A stretch of 64,000 bases of DNA from Allobosea lathyri (GTDB lineage Bacteria > Pseudomonadota > Alphaproteobacteria > Rhizobiales > Beijerinckiaceae), in the NCBI RefSeq assembly GCF_900108245.1, contig NZ_FNUY01000011.1, forward strand, positions 1 to 64,000, in the 5' to 3' direction. Both the position numbers and the translations under genes were made by a program. Under the pieces are notes generated by a model. It was not told the origin of the DNA and searched no databases. It saw only the letters and a list, made by a program, of their open reading frames with translations. How positions within the stretch are numbered: position 1 is the stretch's first letter; every line of letters begins with the position of its first letter. Below, piece by piece: positions 32,869-41,242 of the stretch.

Positions 32869-34452
32869 TCACTTCTTCTCGATGTTCCAGAACAGCATGA
32901 CCGGCGCGGCCAGCACGCCGGAGACGTTGATGCGCTTGGCATAGGGCTGGTTGAACTGGCCGAGCACGCGATAGGGCTGCATTTCGGCAAGGCGCCTGTG
33001 CAGAGCCTCGACCGCCACTTTTCGGCTGGCGTCGTCGGGCGCATCGACCACCGCGCCGCGCAGCTTCTCGGCCTGCGCGTCGCAGGGCCAGCCGGCCCAG
33101 GCCTTTTCGCAGGCCATGTTGGTGCCGATATTGGTCAGCGGCGACTGCATGGTCGCCCCCGAGGCAGTGGTGACGAACAGGTTCCAGCCGCCCTGGTCGT
33201 TCGTGCCCCGGTTCTGCTGGCGCGTCGTGACCGTGCCCCAGTCGGAGAATTGCAGATCGATGTTGAAGCCGACCTTCTTCAGGCTGTCGGCAGCGACTTC
33301 GGCCATGCGGCCGATCGGCGCGATGTCCATGCTCGAGCTGAGCACCAGCTTCTCGCCCTTGTAGCCGCTCTCCGCCAGCAGCTGCCTGGCCTTGGCGAGA
33401 TCGGGCTTGCCGAACATCTCCGCGCCCGCCTCTGTGCCGTTGGGACCGCCGCAGATGAAGTAGGAATTGCAGCGCTTCCACCATTCCTCGTCGCCATAGC
33501 CACCGGCCAGGAAATCGGCCTGATCGGTGGCGTAGGCCAGGGCGAGCCTGGCCTTGGGATTGTCGAAGGGCGGGTGAAGCTGGTTGGGCCGCAGCATGAC
33601 CTGGTTCGACAGGTTGCTGTAGCGCTCGACCTTGACGTTCTTGTCGCGCGCGACGACCGGGATCAGGTCCTGGCTCGGCTGCTCCCAGATGTCGATCTCG
33701 CCGGTCTGGAGCGCTGCGGCTGCCGTCGCCGGATCGGGCATGATCATCCACTCGACCCGGTCGACCTTGACCACGCGGCCGCCGGCGAGCCCGTCGGCGG
33801 GCTCGGCGCGCGGCACATAATCGGGGTTGCGGTCGTAGACGACCTTGGCGCCGCTGCGCCATTCCGCCTTGTTGAAGCGGAACGGGCCGCTGCCGATGGT
33901 CTCGGTGACCGGCTTCATCGGGTCGCTGGTCGCGTCGCTCTCGCGCATGATCACGGGGATCTGCCCGACCGCCGAGCCCAGTGCGAAGGGCACCAGAGCC
34001 ATCGGCCGCTTCAGCTTGAGCTTGAAGGTCCTGTCGTCGACGGCTTCCATACCCTCGGTGTACTCGCCGAGCTTGCCGCCGATGGTGTCGCGCGCCATCC
34101 AGCGCTTCAGCGAGGGTATGACGTCTTTCGTCGTCACCGGCTGGCCGTCATGGAATTTCAGGCCCGGCCGCAGGGTGAAGCTCCATGTCAGCTTGTCGTC
34201 TGAGGTCGAGAAGCTCTCGACCATCTGCGGCTTCGGGTTGAGGCTGGCATCCCAGGCGAACAGCGTCTCATAGATCATCAGGCCATGCATGCGGGTGATC
34301 ACGATCGAGGCCGCGACCGGGTCGAGCGTTTTCAGATCGGCATGGGGCGCGACGCGCAGGATGCGCTCCGGCGCGGGCTGGGCCTGCGCGGCAGCACCGG
34401 GAAACAGGCAAGCCGTCCCGAGCAGAATTGCGGCAATGCGTGCGGAGATCAT
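32869..34452 (-). CDS. Peptide-type ABC transporter substrate-binding protein (SBP_bac_5)
   Basis: 527 residues from ATG 34452. A cleavable signal peptide (IAAILLGTACLFPGAAAQAQ) is followed by the DppA/OppA-type receptor: RVAPHADLKTLDPVAASIVI, LRPGLKFHDGQPVTTKDV and the central ETIGSGPFRF motif. The ATG overlaps the end of the S12 peptidase gene (ATGA-type, 4 bases). It is the last gene of the peptide-utilisation operon and a paralogue of the binding protein at 39525-41126, sharing the GSGPF(R/T)FN and LHPPF(D/N)N landmarks. Two receptors may feed one permease. Confidence 0.9.
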   Translation of the reverse strand: MISARIAAILLGTACLFPGAAAQAQPAPERILRVAPHADLKTLDPVAASIVITRMHGLMIYETLFAWDASLNPKPQMVESFSTSDDKLTWSFTLRPGLKFHDGQPVTTKDVIPSLKRWMARDTIGGKLGEYTEGMEAVDDRTFKLKLKRPMALVPFALGSAVGQIPVIMRESDATSDPMKPVTETIGSGPFRFNKAEWRSGAKVVYDRNPDYVPRAEPADGLAGGRVVKVDRVEWMIMPDPATAAAALQTGEIDIWEQPSQDLIPVVARDKNVKVERYSNLSNQVMLRPNQLHPPFDNPKARLALAYATDQADFLAGGYGDEEWWKRCNSYFICGGPNGTEAGAEMFGKPDLAKARQLLAESGYKGEKLVLSSSMDIAPIGRMAEVAADSLKKVGFNIDLQFSDWGTVTTRQQNRGTNDQGGWNLFVTTASGATMQSPLTNIGTNMACEKAWAGWPCDAQAEKLRGAVVDAPDDASRKVAVEALHRRLAEMQPYRVLGQFNQPYAKRINVSGVLAAPVMLFWNIEKK

Positions 34453-35972
34453 GTGGTCGCTCCCTTGGCTATACGATCGAATTGCAGGACGCGCGCCCTG
34501 TGGCTGGCAAGCTTGAGCGACCCGTCGGCCTGCAAGCAAAGACAGGGCCGATGCCGCCAGGGGCCGTGCATGAGATCGGCCAGGGCGCGGCCGCCGGGCA
34601 AGGGCGTGAGGGTGGATTCGACCCCGACGCCGCCAGCCCAGGGCATGCGGGCGGTGCCATCGGCCCGGATCGCCATCTCGACGCCGAAGCTTCGCTCGCG
34701 CCATGTTCCTGCCAGACTTGCGTCCAGAGGCGTCGGCGGAACCCGCGTCAGGCGACGGCGCATACCCCCGATCATGCCCTCGACGACGTCGTCGGCCGCG
34801 TGCCGCAACCGGATGTCGAGATAGGCCGGCAGGCTTCGCATTCCGCCCGCGCCGTCGCTGACCAGCCGCTCATAGCCGCCCATGACGCTGATCGCGTCCG
34901 GGGTGAATTCGGCCCAGAACAGCCCCTCATCCTCGGCGAAGAGGCCCAGCGGTGCGCCCTGAACCGGCGCGGGCAAGGCCTGGCCGAGCAGAGCCGCAAG
35001 GACGCGCAGAGCCGGCCAGAGCGCATCCTCCTCGCGATTGGTCAGCACGACAACGCCGACACCGAGGGCCGGCGCCATCAGAACATGATTGCGGTAGCCC
35101 GGCAGCGAGCCGCCATGGCCGACCAGCGCGACATCGCCCAGCCTGCTGCTGACCAGCCCGAGGCGATAGGCGCTTTCGCTGCCATCAACGAAATGCCGCG
35201 GCGCGGTCAGCTTTTCCAGCATGCCGGCCAGCGGAGCCCGCCCTGCCAGCAGCGCCGAGGCCCAGCCCGCCAGCCCGGCCGCGCTGCCGGCCATGCCGCC
35301 CGAGGCCGAGAAATGCGGGCCATAGCGCCCGCGCCGCCAGCCGGTCTCGCCGCGCCAATAGCCCGTGGCGAGCCCCGGCACGACCTCGCTCTCGTCGTTG
35401 ACGAAGCGGATCGGCAGGCCCAGCGGCCCGACCAGCCCGGCGACGGAAGCGCGATAGGCCACCCCCGTCCGGCTTTCCAGAATCGATTGCCCCAGACGCC
35501 AGCCGGTGTTGGAATAGGCCATTTCCGTGCCGGGGGCGGCGTTGAGGCCGGGCAGGCGGCGCAGAACGGCGCCGATCTCGTCGCGGCCCAGGCTGGCGGT
35601 GAAGGGCGAGCCCTGCTGCCAGAGCACCTCCATCATGTCCGGCAAGGCGCCGCTCATGTCGAGCGCGCGCCCGAGCTGCACCTGCGCCAGCGCCTCCGGC
35701 AGATCCTCGAGCCAGTTCCCGAGCGGGGCATCGAGCGGCACGCCCTCCAGCAGCAGCAGGGTTGCAAGGATATGTTTGCTGATCGAGGCGAGGCGATTGG
35801 TCGTGTCGGGCGTGAACGGCAGGCCATGCTCGATCACCGCGAGGCCGCCGCCAAGCGCCTCTTGGATGCCGTCGCGATCGAACAGCACGATGGCACCGCC
35901 GGGACCGAGCTCGCGCGTCCAGCCCTCAGTGATCTCCGTGGCTTCAGTCAGCGCCTGCGACCAGTCGAGCAT
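34449..35972 (-). CDS. Serine hydrolase, S12 / D-aminopeptidase-like family
   Basis: 507 residues. The beta-lactamase-fold catalytic motifs are SISK (Ser63 nucleophile, Lys66), YSN at residues 153-155, and GHGGSLPGY near residue 285-293 in place of the KTG box. The HGG third motif and two C-terminal beta-barrel-like domains (residues ~330-507) match the D-aminopeptidase DAP of Ochrobactrum, which has about 520 residues. No signal peptide is seen, so it should be cytoplasmic and act on imported D-amino-acid peptides or amides. It overlaps the downstream binding-protein gene by 4 bases. AAAGGAC lies upstream of ATG 35972. Confidence 0.85.
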   Translation of the reverse strand: MLDWSQALTEATEITEGWTRELGPGGAIVLFDRDGIQEALGGGLAVIEHGLPFTPDTTNRLASISKHILATLLLLEGVPLDAPLGNWLEDLPEALAQVQLGRALDMSGALPDMMEVLWQQGSPFTASLGRDEIGAVLRRLPGLNAAPGTEMAYSNTGWRLGQSILESRTGVAYRASVAGLVGPLGLPIRFVNDESEVVPGLATGYWRGETGWRRGRYGPHFSASGGMAGSAAGLAGWASALLAGRAPLAGMLEKLTAPRHFVDGSESAYRLGLVSSRLGDVALVGHGGSLPGYRNHVLMAPALGVGVVVLTNREEDALWPALRVLAALLGQALPAPVQGAPLGLFAEDEGLFWAEFTPDAISVMGGYERLVSDGAGGMRSLPAYLDIRLRHAADDVVEGMIGGMRRRLTRVPPTPLDASLAGTWRERSFGVEMAIRADGTARMPWAGGVGVESTLTPLPGGRALADLMHGPWRHRPCLCLQADGSLKLASHRARVLQFDRIAKGATT

Positions 35973-36022
35973 CCAGATGTCCTTTCGTCCTGCCAGCGGG
36001 ACCGATCGTTTGCCGCCGCCGC

Positions 36023-37168
36023 TCAGCCGAGCATGTTGCGCAAGGCGCGCATGAAGACGCGCGAGCCGGGCTCGATCAGGGCGTCGGGGAAATCATAATC
36101 GGGATTGTGCAGGGCCGGTGAGGTTTCGCCCGCGCCCAGCAGGAACATCGCCGATTTCGCCTCCCGCCCGAACAGGCCGAAATCCTCCGAGCCGCGCTGC
36201 GGTGCTGTCGGCCCGTGCTTGAACTTCTCGTCGTCGAGCGCCCGGCGCAGCAGGGAGACCGCCTCGGCGTCGTTCTCGCAGTGATGGAAGACGTCGTGAT
36301 AGGTCATCGCGGCGACAAGACCCGTCTGCGCCGCCACCTCCTGCACCAGTGCCTCGGCCCTCTCACAGAGCGAGCCCATCTGCGCATCCGTCAGGGTGCG
36401 CAGCGTCGCCCAGATCTCGGCGCGGCCCGGCGCGATGCCGAAAGCCGCCTCGCCGATCGTCGCATGGGTGATCGTAACCAGCGCATACGCCTCGTCGAGC
36501 GAACCACCGGGGCCAAGCGCGGTCAAGGCCGGCATCAGCCGCGCCACCGCCGGCATCGGCGAAACGCCGAGCTCGGGCGTGGCGGCATGGGACGTCGTAC
36601 CGGACAAGACGATCCTGAGGCCGCGCGACGCACAGTTCGCCGGCCCCTCGGACAGCGCGACATAGCCGAGCGGCAGGCCGGGCTTGTTGTGCAGGGAGAA
36701 GGCGAAGTCGGGGGCGATCTCGGCGAATTTCGGATCGGCCAGAACGGCGGCGGCTCCGGCGCCGGTCTCCTCCGCCGGCTGGAAGAGCAGTACGGCGCGG
36801 CCGCGCCGGGGCCGGTCGCGGCCAAGGCCGCGCGACAGCGCCGCGATGATGGTCATGTGCCCGTCATGGCCGCAGAGATGGCCCTTGCCCGGCACAGCGG
36901 AGCGATGCGCGCTTTCGGATATTTCCTCGATCGGCAGGGCGTCCAGCTCGGCCCGGATCATCACGGTTGGGCCGGGCTCGCGCCCCTCATAAACAGCCGC
37001 GACGCCATGGCCGCCGAGGCCGGTGATGACTTGGTCCGGCTCGCTCGACGCCAGGAAGCTCACCACAGCGCGCGCCGTCTCCCGTTCCTCGCCCGAGATT
37101 TCCGGGGCACGATGCAGCTGATGTCTCCATGCGACGAGATCGACGACATCCTTGTTGGTGAGAAACAT
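36023..37168 (-). CDS. M20-family amidohydrolase / N-acyl amino acid hydrolase
   Basis: 381 residues from ATG 37168; the frame to 37234 extends into non-conserved sequence. Two-metal M20D features are LVAWRHQLHRAPEISGEE at the N terminus, MIRAELDALPIEE, GKGHLCGHDGHM with metal-binding His/Asp, LLFQPAEETGAGA with the catalytic Glu pair, and the dimerisation domain containing SGTTSHAATPELG. These enzymes remove acyl groups from amino acids or cleave small amides. The gene sits between the DppC-type permease and the S12 peptidase, so it likely processes imported peptides or acylated amino acids in the cytoplasm. Confidence 0.9.
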   Translation of the reverse strand: MFLTNKDVVDLVAWRHQLHRAPEISGEERETARAVVSFLASSEPDQVITGLGGHGVAAVYEGREPGPTVMIRAELDALPIEEISESAHRSAVPGKGHLCGHDGHMTIIAALSRGLGRDRPRRGRAVLLFQPAEETGAGAAAVLADPKFAEIAPDFAFSLHNKPGLPLGYVALSEGPANCASRGLRIVLSGTTSHAATPELGVSPMPAVARLMPALTALGPGGSLDEAYALVTITHATIGEAAFGIAPGRAEIWATLRTLTDAQMGSLCERAEALVQEVAAQTGLVAAMTYHDVFHHCENDAEAVSLLRRALDDEKFKHGPTAPQRGSEDFGLFGREAKSAMFLLGAGETSPALHNPDYDFPDALIEPGSRVFMRALRNMLG

Positions 37169-37308
37169 GCGGTGACCCTTGCGGACGGTTGGACGAAGCA
37201 GCCGGCGCGAAAGCCGGGTCGGCAGGATCGCCAACCCGGCCTGACCCGCAAGCCTCAGTTTGTGATGGGTGACGCGAGCCGCTCACATGAGTCGCGATGC
37301 TGCTTGCG

Positions 37309-38205
37309 TCACATCCGGCGGGAGAGCCGGGGATCGAGCTTGTCGCGCAGGCCGTCACCGAGAAGGTTGACCGCCAGCACGACGAGGGCAAGCGCAATCG
37401 CGGGGCAGAAGATCGTCCAGGGCGCACGCGCGAGGTAAAGCCTGCTGGACGCGATCATGTTGCCCCAGCTCGGGATTTCCGGCGGAACGCCCGCTCCCAG
37501 AAAGGACAGCGAAGCCTCGACCAGGATCGCCGAGGCGCAGATATAGGTCGCCTGCACGATCAGCGGCGCGATCGTGCTCGGCATCAGATGGAGCAGGAGG
37601 ATGCGCGGCGTGCGCGCGCCGCAGGAGACGGCGGCCTCGACGAAGGGCAATTCGCGCACGCTGAGCACGATCGAGCGGACGAGCCGGACCACACGCGGGA
37701 GTTCGGGGATGGCGATGGCCGCGACGACGACGCCGATGCTGCCCTGGTTGAGCGCGACCAGCGCGATGGCGAGCAGGATCGCCGGGATCGCCATCAGCCC
37801 GTCCATCAGCCGCATCACGACCGCATCGACCCAGCGATAATATCCGGCCATCAGCCCGATCAGCAGGCCGATCAGGATCGAGATCGTCGCGACGCTCAAG
37901 CCGACGATCAGCGAGACGCGCGCACCATGCACCGTGCGTGCGAAGACGTCCTGGCCGAGATGGTCGGTGCCGAACCAGAACTGGGCCGAGGGCGGCAGCA
38001 GCCGGCGCGTCGGCGCCTTCAGCATCGGATCGCCGGAGAGGAGCGGCGCGAAGATCGCCACCGACACGAAGAAGAGCAGGATGGCGCCGCCCAGCAGCAT
38101 CGTCGGGTTGCGGCGCGCGAAACGCGCGATGCGGGCGGGTAGGCTGCGCCGCGCAGGATCGGCGGTGGGCACGGTGATCGCGCTCATGATCGTTTGCCCG
38201 GCCAT
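37309..38205 (-). CDS. dppC: Peptide-type ABC transporter permease (DppC-like)
   Basis: 298 residues from ATG 38205, which overlaps the dppB stop codon by one base (TGATG arrangement). The OppC N-terminal membrane anchor (ARRNPTMLLGGAILLFFVSVA) is followed by FWFGTDHLGQDVFARTVHGA, a DppC hallmark, and the coupling loop EAAVSCGARTPRILLLHLMPS. About six membrane segments are present. It forms the channel with DppB. An ATPase gene for the pair is not found in this window. Confidence 0.9.
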   Translation of the reverse strand: MAGQTIMSAITVPTADPARRSLPARIARFARRNPTMLLGGAILLFFVSVAIFAPLLSGDPMLKAPTRRLLPPSAQFWFGTDHLGQDVFARTVHGARVSLIVGLSVATISILIGLLIGLMAGYYRWVDAVVMRLMDGLMAIPAILLAIALVALNQGSIGVVVAAIAIPELPRVVRLVRSIVLSVRELPFVEAAVSCGARTPRILLLHLMPSTIAPLIVQATYICASAILVEASLSFLGAGVPPEIPSWGNMIASSRLYLARAPWTIFCPAIALALVVLAVNLLGDGLRDKLDPRLSRRM

Positions 38206-39146
38206 CAGTAGCGAATCCTTGGATCGATCAGCGTGTAGGAGAGATCCACCAGGAGGTTGACGAGGACATAGACGCCGGAGAACAGCAGGATGACGCCCTG
38301 GATGATCGGGTAATCGCGCTTCGAGATGGCGTCGACGACGAGCCGGCCGATGCCGGGGATGTTGAAGACCGTCTCGGTGATCACCACGCCGCCGATCAGC
38401 AGGGCGACGCCGATGCCGACCACGGTGACGATGGGGACGCCGGCATTCTTCAGCGCGTGCTTCATCAGCATGGTGCGGGTCGCGACGCCCTTGGCTTTGG
38501 CGGTGCGGATGTAATCCTCCTCCAGCACGTCCAGCATCGAGGCGCGGGTCATGCGCGCGATCAGCGCGACATAGGCGAGGCCCAGCGTCAGCGTCGGCAG
38601 GATGAGATGCAGCAGCCAGGGGCCGACCCCTTCGACGATCGATCGATAGCCCTGCACCGGCAGCCAACGCAGCTCGATCGCGAAAATGTAGATCAGCGCA
38701 TAGCCAACGACGAAGGCCGGCATCGAGAAGCCGAGCACCGAAAAGCCCATCAGGACACGGTCGACAAGGCTGCCGACCCGCCAGGCGGCGAGCACGCCGA
38801 ACGTGACTGCGATGCTGACGGCAAACATCATGGTCAGCAGGGCCAGAGAGAGCGTCGGCTCAAGGCGCTGGAGGATCAGCACGCTGACCGGCGTGTTCGA
38901 GAAGATGGAGACGCCGAGATCGCCCTGGATCACGCGCAGCGCCCAGCGCCAGAACTGGACGAGCAAGGGGTCGTCGAGCCCGAGGCGCTGGCGGATGGCG
39001 ACGATCTGCTGCGGCGTCGCATAGTCGCCGGCGATGATCGCGGCAGGATCGCCCGCCGAGAAATGCAGGAGCAGGAACACGAAGATGCCGACGAGCGTCA
39101 TCACCAGGATGGTCGATGCGAGACGCTGGGTGAGATAGCTGAGCAT
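38205..39146 (-). CDS. dppB: Peptide-type ABC transporter permease (DppB-like)
   Basis: 313-residue inner-membrane subunit. MLSYLTQRLASTILVMTLVG is the standard first helix of DppB. GDPAAIIAGDYATPQQIVAIR is the periplasmic loop, and the cytoplasmic coupling segment reads DYIRTAKAKGVATRTMLMKHALKNA. Length is normal (about 305-340). It precedes dppC with a 1-base overlap and follows a binding-protein gene across two palindromic repeats. Confidence 0.92.
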   Translation of the reverse strand: MLSYLTQRLASTILVMTLVGIFVFLLLHFSAGDPAAIIAGDYATPQQIVAIRQRLGLDDPLLVQFWRWALRVIQGDLGVSIFSNTPVSVLILQRLEPTLSLALLTMMFAVSIAVTFGVLAAWRVGSLVDRVLMGFSVLGFSMPAFVVGYALIYIFAIELRWLPVQGYRSIVEGVGPWLLHLILPTLTLGLAYVALIARMTRASMLDVLEEDYIRTAKAKGVATRTMLMKHALKNAGVPIVTVVGIGVALLIGGVVITETVFNIPGIGRLVVDAISKRDYPIIQGVILLFSGVYVLVNLLVDLSYTLIDPRIRY

Positions 39147-39235
39147 GAATAGGACGTTCTCCCTCGGCGTTCCCGCCCGCCTCGGTCCAGCACTGCGCGG
39201 GCTAGATCATTTCGCGTTCAGGTTGATCTCGATTG

Positions 39236-39347
39236 GTCATCCCGGGCGCAGCGTAGCGGAGACCCGGGATCCATTCCGGAGCGCTTCCGACAGAGCTTCC
39301 GGAATGGATCCCGGATCGGCGCCGCTTCGCGGCTTGTCCGGGATGAC
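39236..39347. repeat. Palindromic intergenic repeat, family A, copy 5
   Basis: Arms GTCATCCCGGGCGCAGCG...GGGATCCATTCCGGA and TCCGGAATGGATCCCGG...CCGGGATGAC. It is one of two family A copies lying 43 bases apart between dppB and its upstream binding protein. Confidence 0.88.
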
Positions 39348-39390
39348 AACGCTCCCAACCAACGCGTGCGGTGCCTTGCATGGACATTAA

Positions 39391-39494
39391 CGTCATCCTG
39401 GGCGACCGCAGGTCGTCCCGGGATCCATCGAGGAACAGTGTGCCTTACGATGGATCCCGGAGCTGCCCGCTTGCGCGGCTTGTCCAGGATGACG
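39391..39494. repeat. Palindromic intergenic repeat, family A, copy 6
   Basis: Arms CGTCATCCTGGGCGACCGCA...GGGATCCATCG and CGATGGATCCCGG...GTCCAGGATGACG. It follows copy 5 in the same orientation but differs in loop sequence, so it is not a simple recent duplicate. Confidence 0.88.
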
Positions 39495-39524
39495 GCTCTC
39501 CATCCAGTCGACATGACAGGGCGC

Positions 39525-41126
39525 CTAGCCCTTCTTGACGTTCCAGAACGGGATCAGCTCTGGCATGCCGATGAGCCCGGTGAGATTGCGCAGCGCCGCA
39601 GGCTGGAACCACTGGCCGTAATACATGTGCGGCACGAAATCCCAGGCGTTCTGCTGCATGTCGCGCGCGATCTGCTTGCGCTCGGCGTCGTTGGCGGCAG
39701 CCGCCCATTTGTCGCGGAAGGCCTCGTGCTTCTCGTCGGTGGGCCAGCCAAACCAGCCCTTCTCGCCATTGGCGGCATGGCCGCTGAGCGCGACCGGGTT
39801 GCCGAAGGCGTTGACCGAGCCCGAGGTGAAGAAGACGTTCCAGCCGCCCTGATCGGGCGGCGCCTTCACGGCGCGGCGGGTGATGACCGCCCCCCAGTCG
39901 GAGGCCTGCAGCGAAACGTTGAAGCCGGCCTGTCGCATCCATTGCGCGATCAGGGTCGCGGCATTGTTCATATAGGCGATGTTGGTCGCATGCAGCACGA
40001 CCACGGGCCGGCCGTCATAGCCGGATTCCTTGACCAGCTGCTTGGCCTTCTCGATGTTCTGGCCGCCCTTGAACCAGTCGATATTGGCGTCGTTCTCCAT
40101 CGGCGTGCCCATGCCGAACAGCGAGGAGCAGCCGCGGAAGTACTTCTCGTCGCCGAAGGTCGCCTTCATCACCTCGGTATGGTGGATGAGATGCAGCATC
40201 GCCTGGCGGGCCTTGACGTTGTTGAACGGCGGATGGAGCCAGTTGACGCGCGCCCAGCCGAGCTGGCCCTGCTTGTTCAGCACCTCCAGCTTGATCGCCT
40301 TCTCGCCCGAGAGCGTGTCGAGCAGGTCGACATTGGGGTATTCGATCATGTCGATCTCGCCGGCGCGGATCGCGGCGATGGCCGTCGCCTCATCGGCGAT
40401 GTTCTCGTAGATCACGCGGTCGACATTCACGACCTTGCCACCGGAGGTGAAGACGGCCGGCTCCGAGCGCGGCACGTAATTCGCGTTGCGGTCATAGACG
40501 TAGCGCTGGCCCTGGACGACGGCGTCCTGGTTGAAGGTGAAGGGCCCCGAGCCGAGGATCGTGGTGATCTGCTGGTTGGGGTCGGTCTGCGCTTCCTTCT
40601 CGCGCATGATGTAGCAGGCATTGGTCGCAGCCTTGGCCAGCCATTCGACCGCGAGGCTGTAGGGCTCCTTCATCACGATCTGGAAGGTCTTGTCGTCCTT
40701 GATCGGCGTGTCGGCGAGGCGGGCCATCATGTGCTGGCCGCCACCGTCGCGCGCGCCCCAGCGCCGGATCGAGGCGACGCAATCCCTGGCCGTGACGGGC
40801 GTGCCGTCGGTGAAGCGCAGGCCGTCGCGCAGTTCGAAATTATAGGTCTTGCGGTCGTCCGAGAGCGACCATTTCGAGACCATCTGCGGCTTGGGCTCGA
40901 ATTTGTCGTCCACGCCGAACAGCGTGTCGTAGACCATGGCCGCGTGGTAGGAGGTCATGTTCGCGGTCGTCCAGACCGGATCGAAGACGCGCAGATCGCC
41001 ATGCAGCACGGCGCGGATGGTGCGGGCAGCTGTCGGCGTCGTTTGCGCCCGGACGCTGGCCGGAGCGGCGGTCAGCGCACTGGCGGCGATACCGCCCTGA
41101 ACAAATCTGCGGCGTGTGGTCGTCAT
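39525..41126 (-). CDS. Peptide-type ABC transporter substrate-binding protein (SBP_bac_5)
   Basis: 533 residues from ATG 41126, preceded by GGGGAGGAG. A Tat-type signal MTTTRRRFVQGGIAASAL is followed by the receptor domain: AVLHGDLRVFDPVWTTANMT, LRDGLRFTDGTPVTARD, LGSGPFTFNQD and LHPPFNNVKARQA. It is a paralogue of the protein at 32869-34452, which by contrast has a Sec-type signal. It lies between the MlrC-type protease and dppB, and is the most likely cognate receptor for the DppBC permease. Confidence 0.92.
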   Translation of the reverse strand: MTTTRRRFVQGGIAASALTAAPASVRAQTTPTAARTIRAVLHGDLRVFDPVWTTANMTSYHAAMVYDTLFGVDDKFEPKPQMVSKWSLSDDRKTYNFELRDGLRFTDGTPVTARDCVASIRRWGARDGGGQHMMARLADTPIKDDKTFQIVMKEPYSLAVEWLAKAATNACYIMREKEAQTDPNQQITTILGSGPFTFNQDAVVQGQRYVYDRNANYVPRSEPAVFTSGGKVVNVDRVIYENIADEATAIAAIRAGEIDMIEYPNVDLLDTLSGEKAIKLEVLNKQGQLGWARVNWLHPPFNNVKARQAMLHLIHHTEVMKATFGDEKYFRGCSSLFGMGTPMENDANIDWFKGGQNIEKAKQLVKESGYDGRPVVVLHATNIAYMNNAATLIAQWMRQAGFNVSLQASDWGAVITRRAVKAPPDQGGWNVFFTSGSVNAFGNPVALSGHAANGEKGWFGWPTDEKHEAFRDKWAAAANDAERKQIARDMQQNAWDFVPHMYYGQWFQPAALRNLTGLIGMPELIPFWNVKKG

Positions 41127-41242
41127 GTCGTTCTCCTCCCCAGGATAGTCATGCACGGATATTCGCGGCCTGCGGGCATTCGCCCCGTCTGGCCGGTCAA
41201 GGGCATTAACTCACGGTGCGAACCTCCTTCGCAAGCTCCAAA

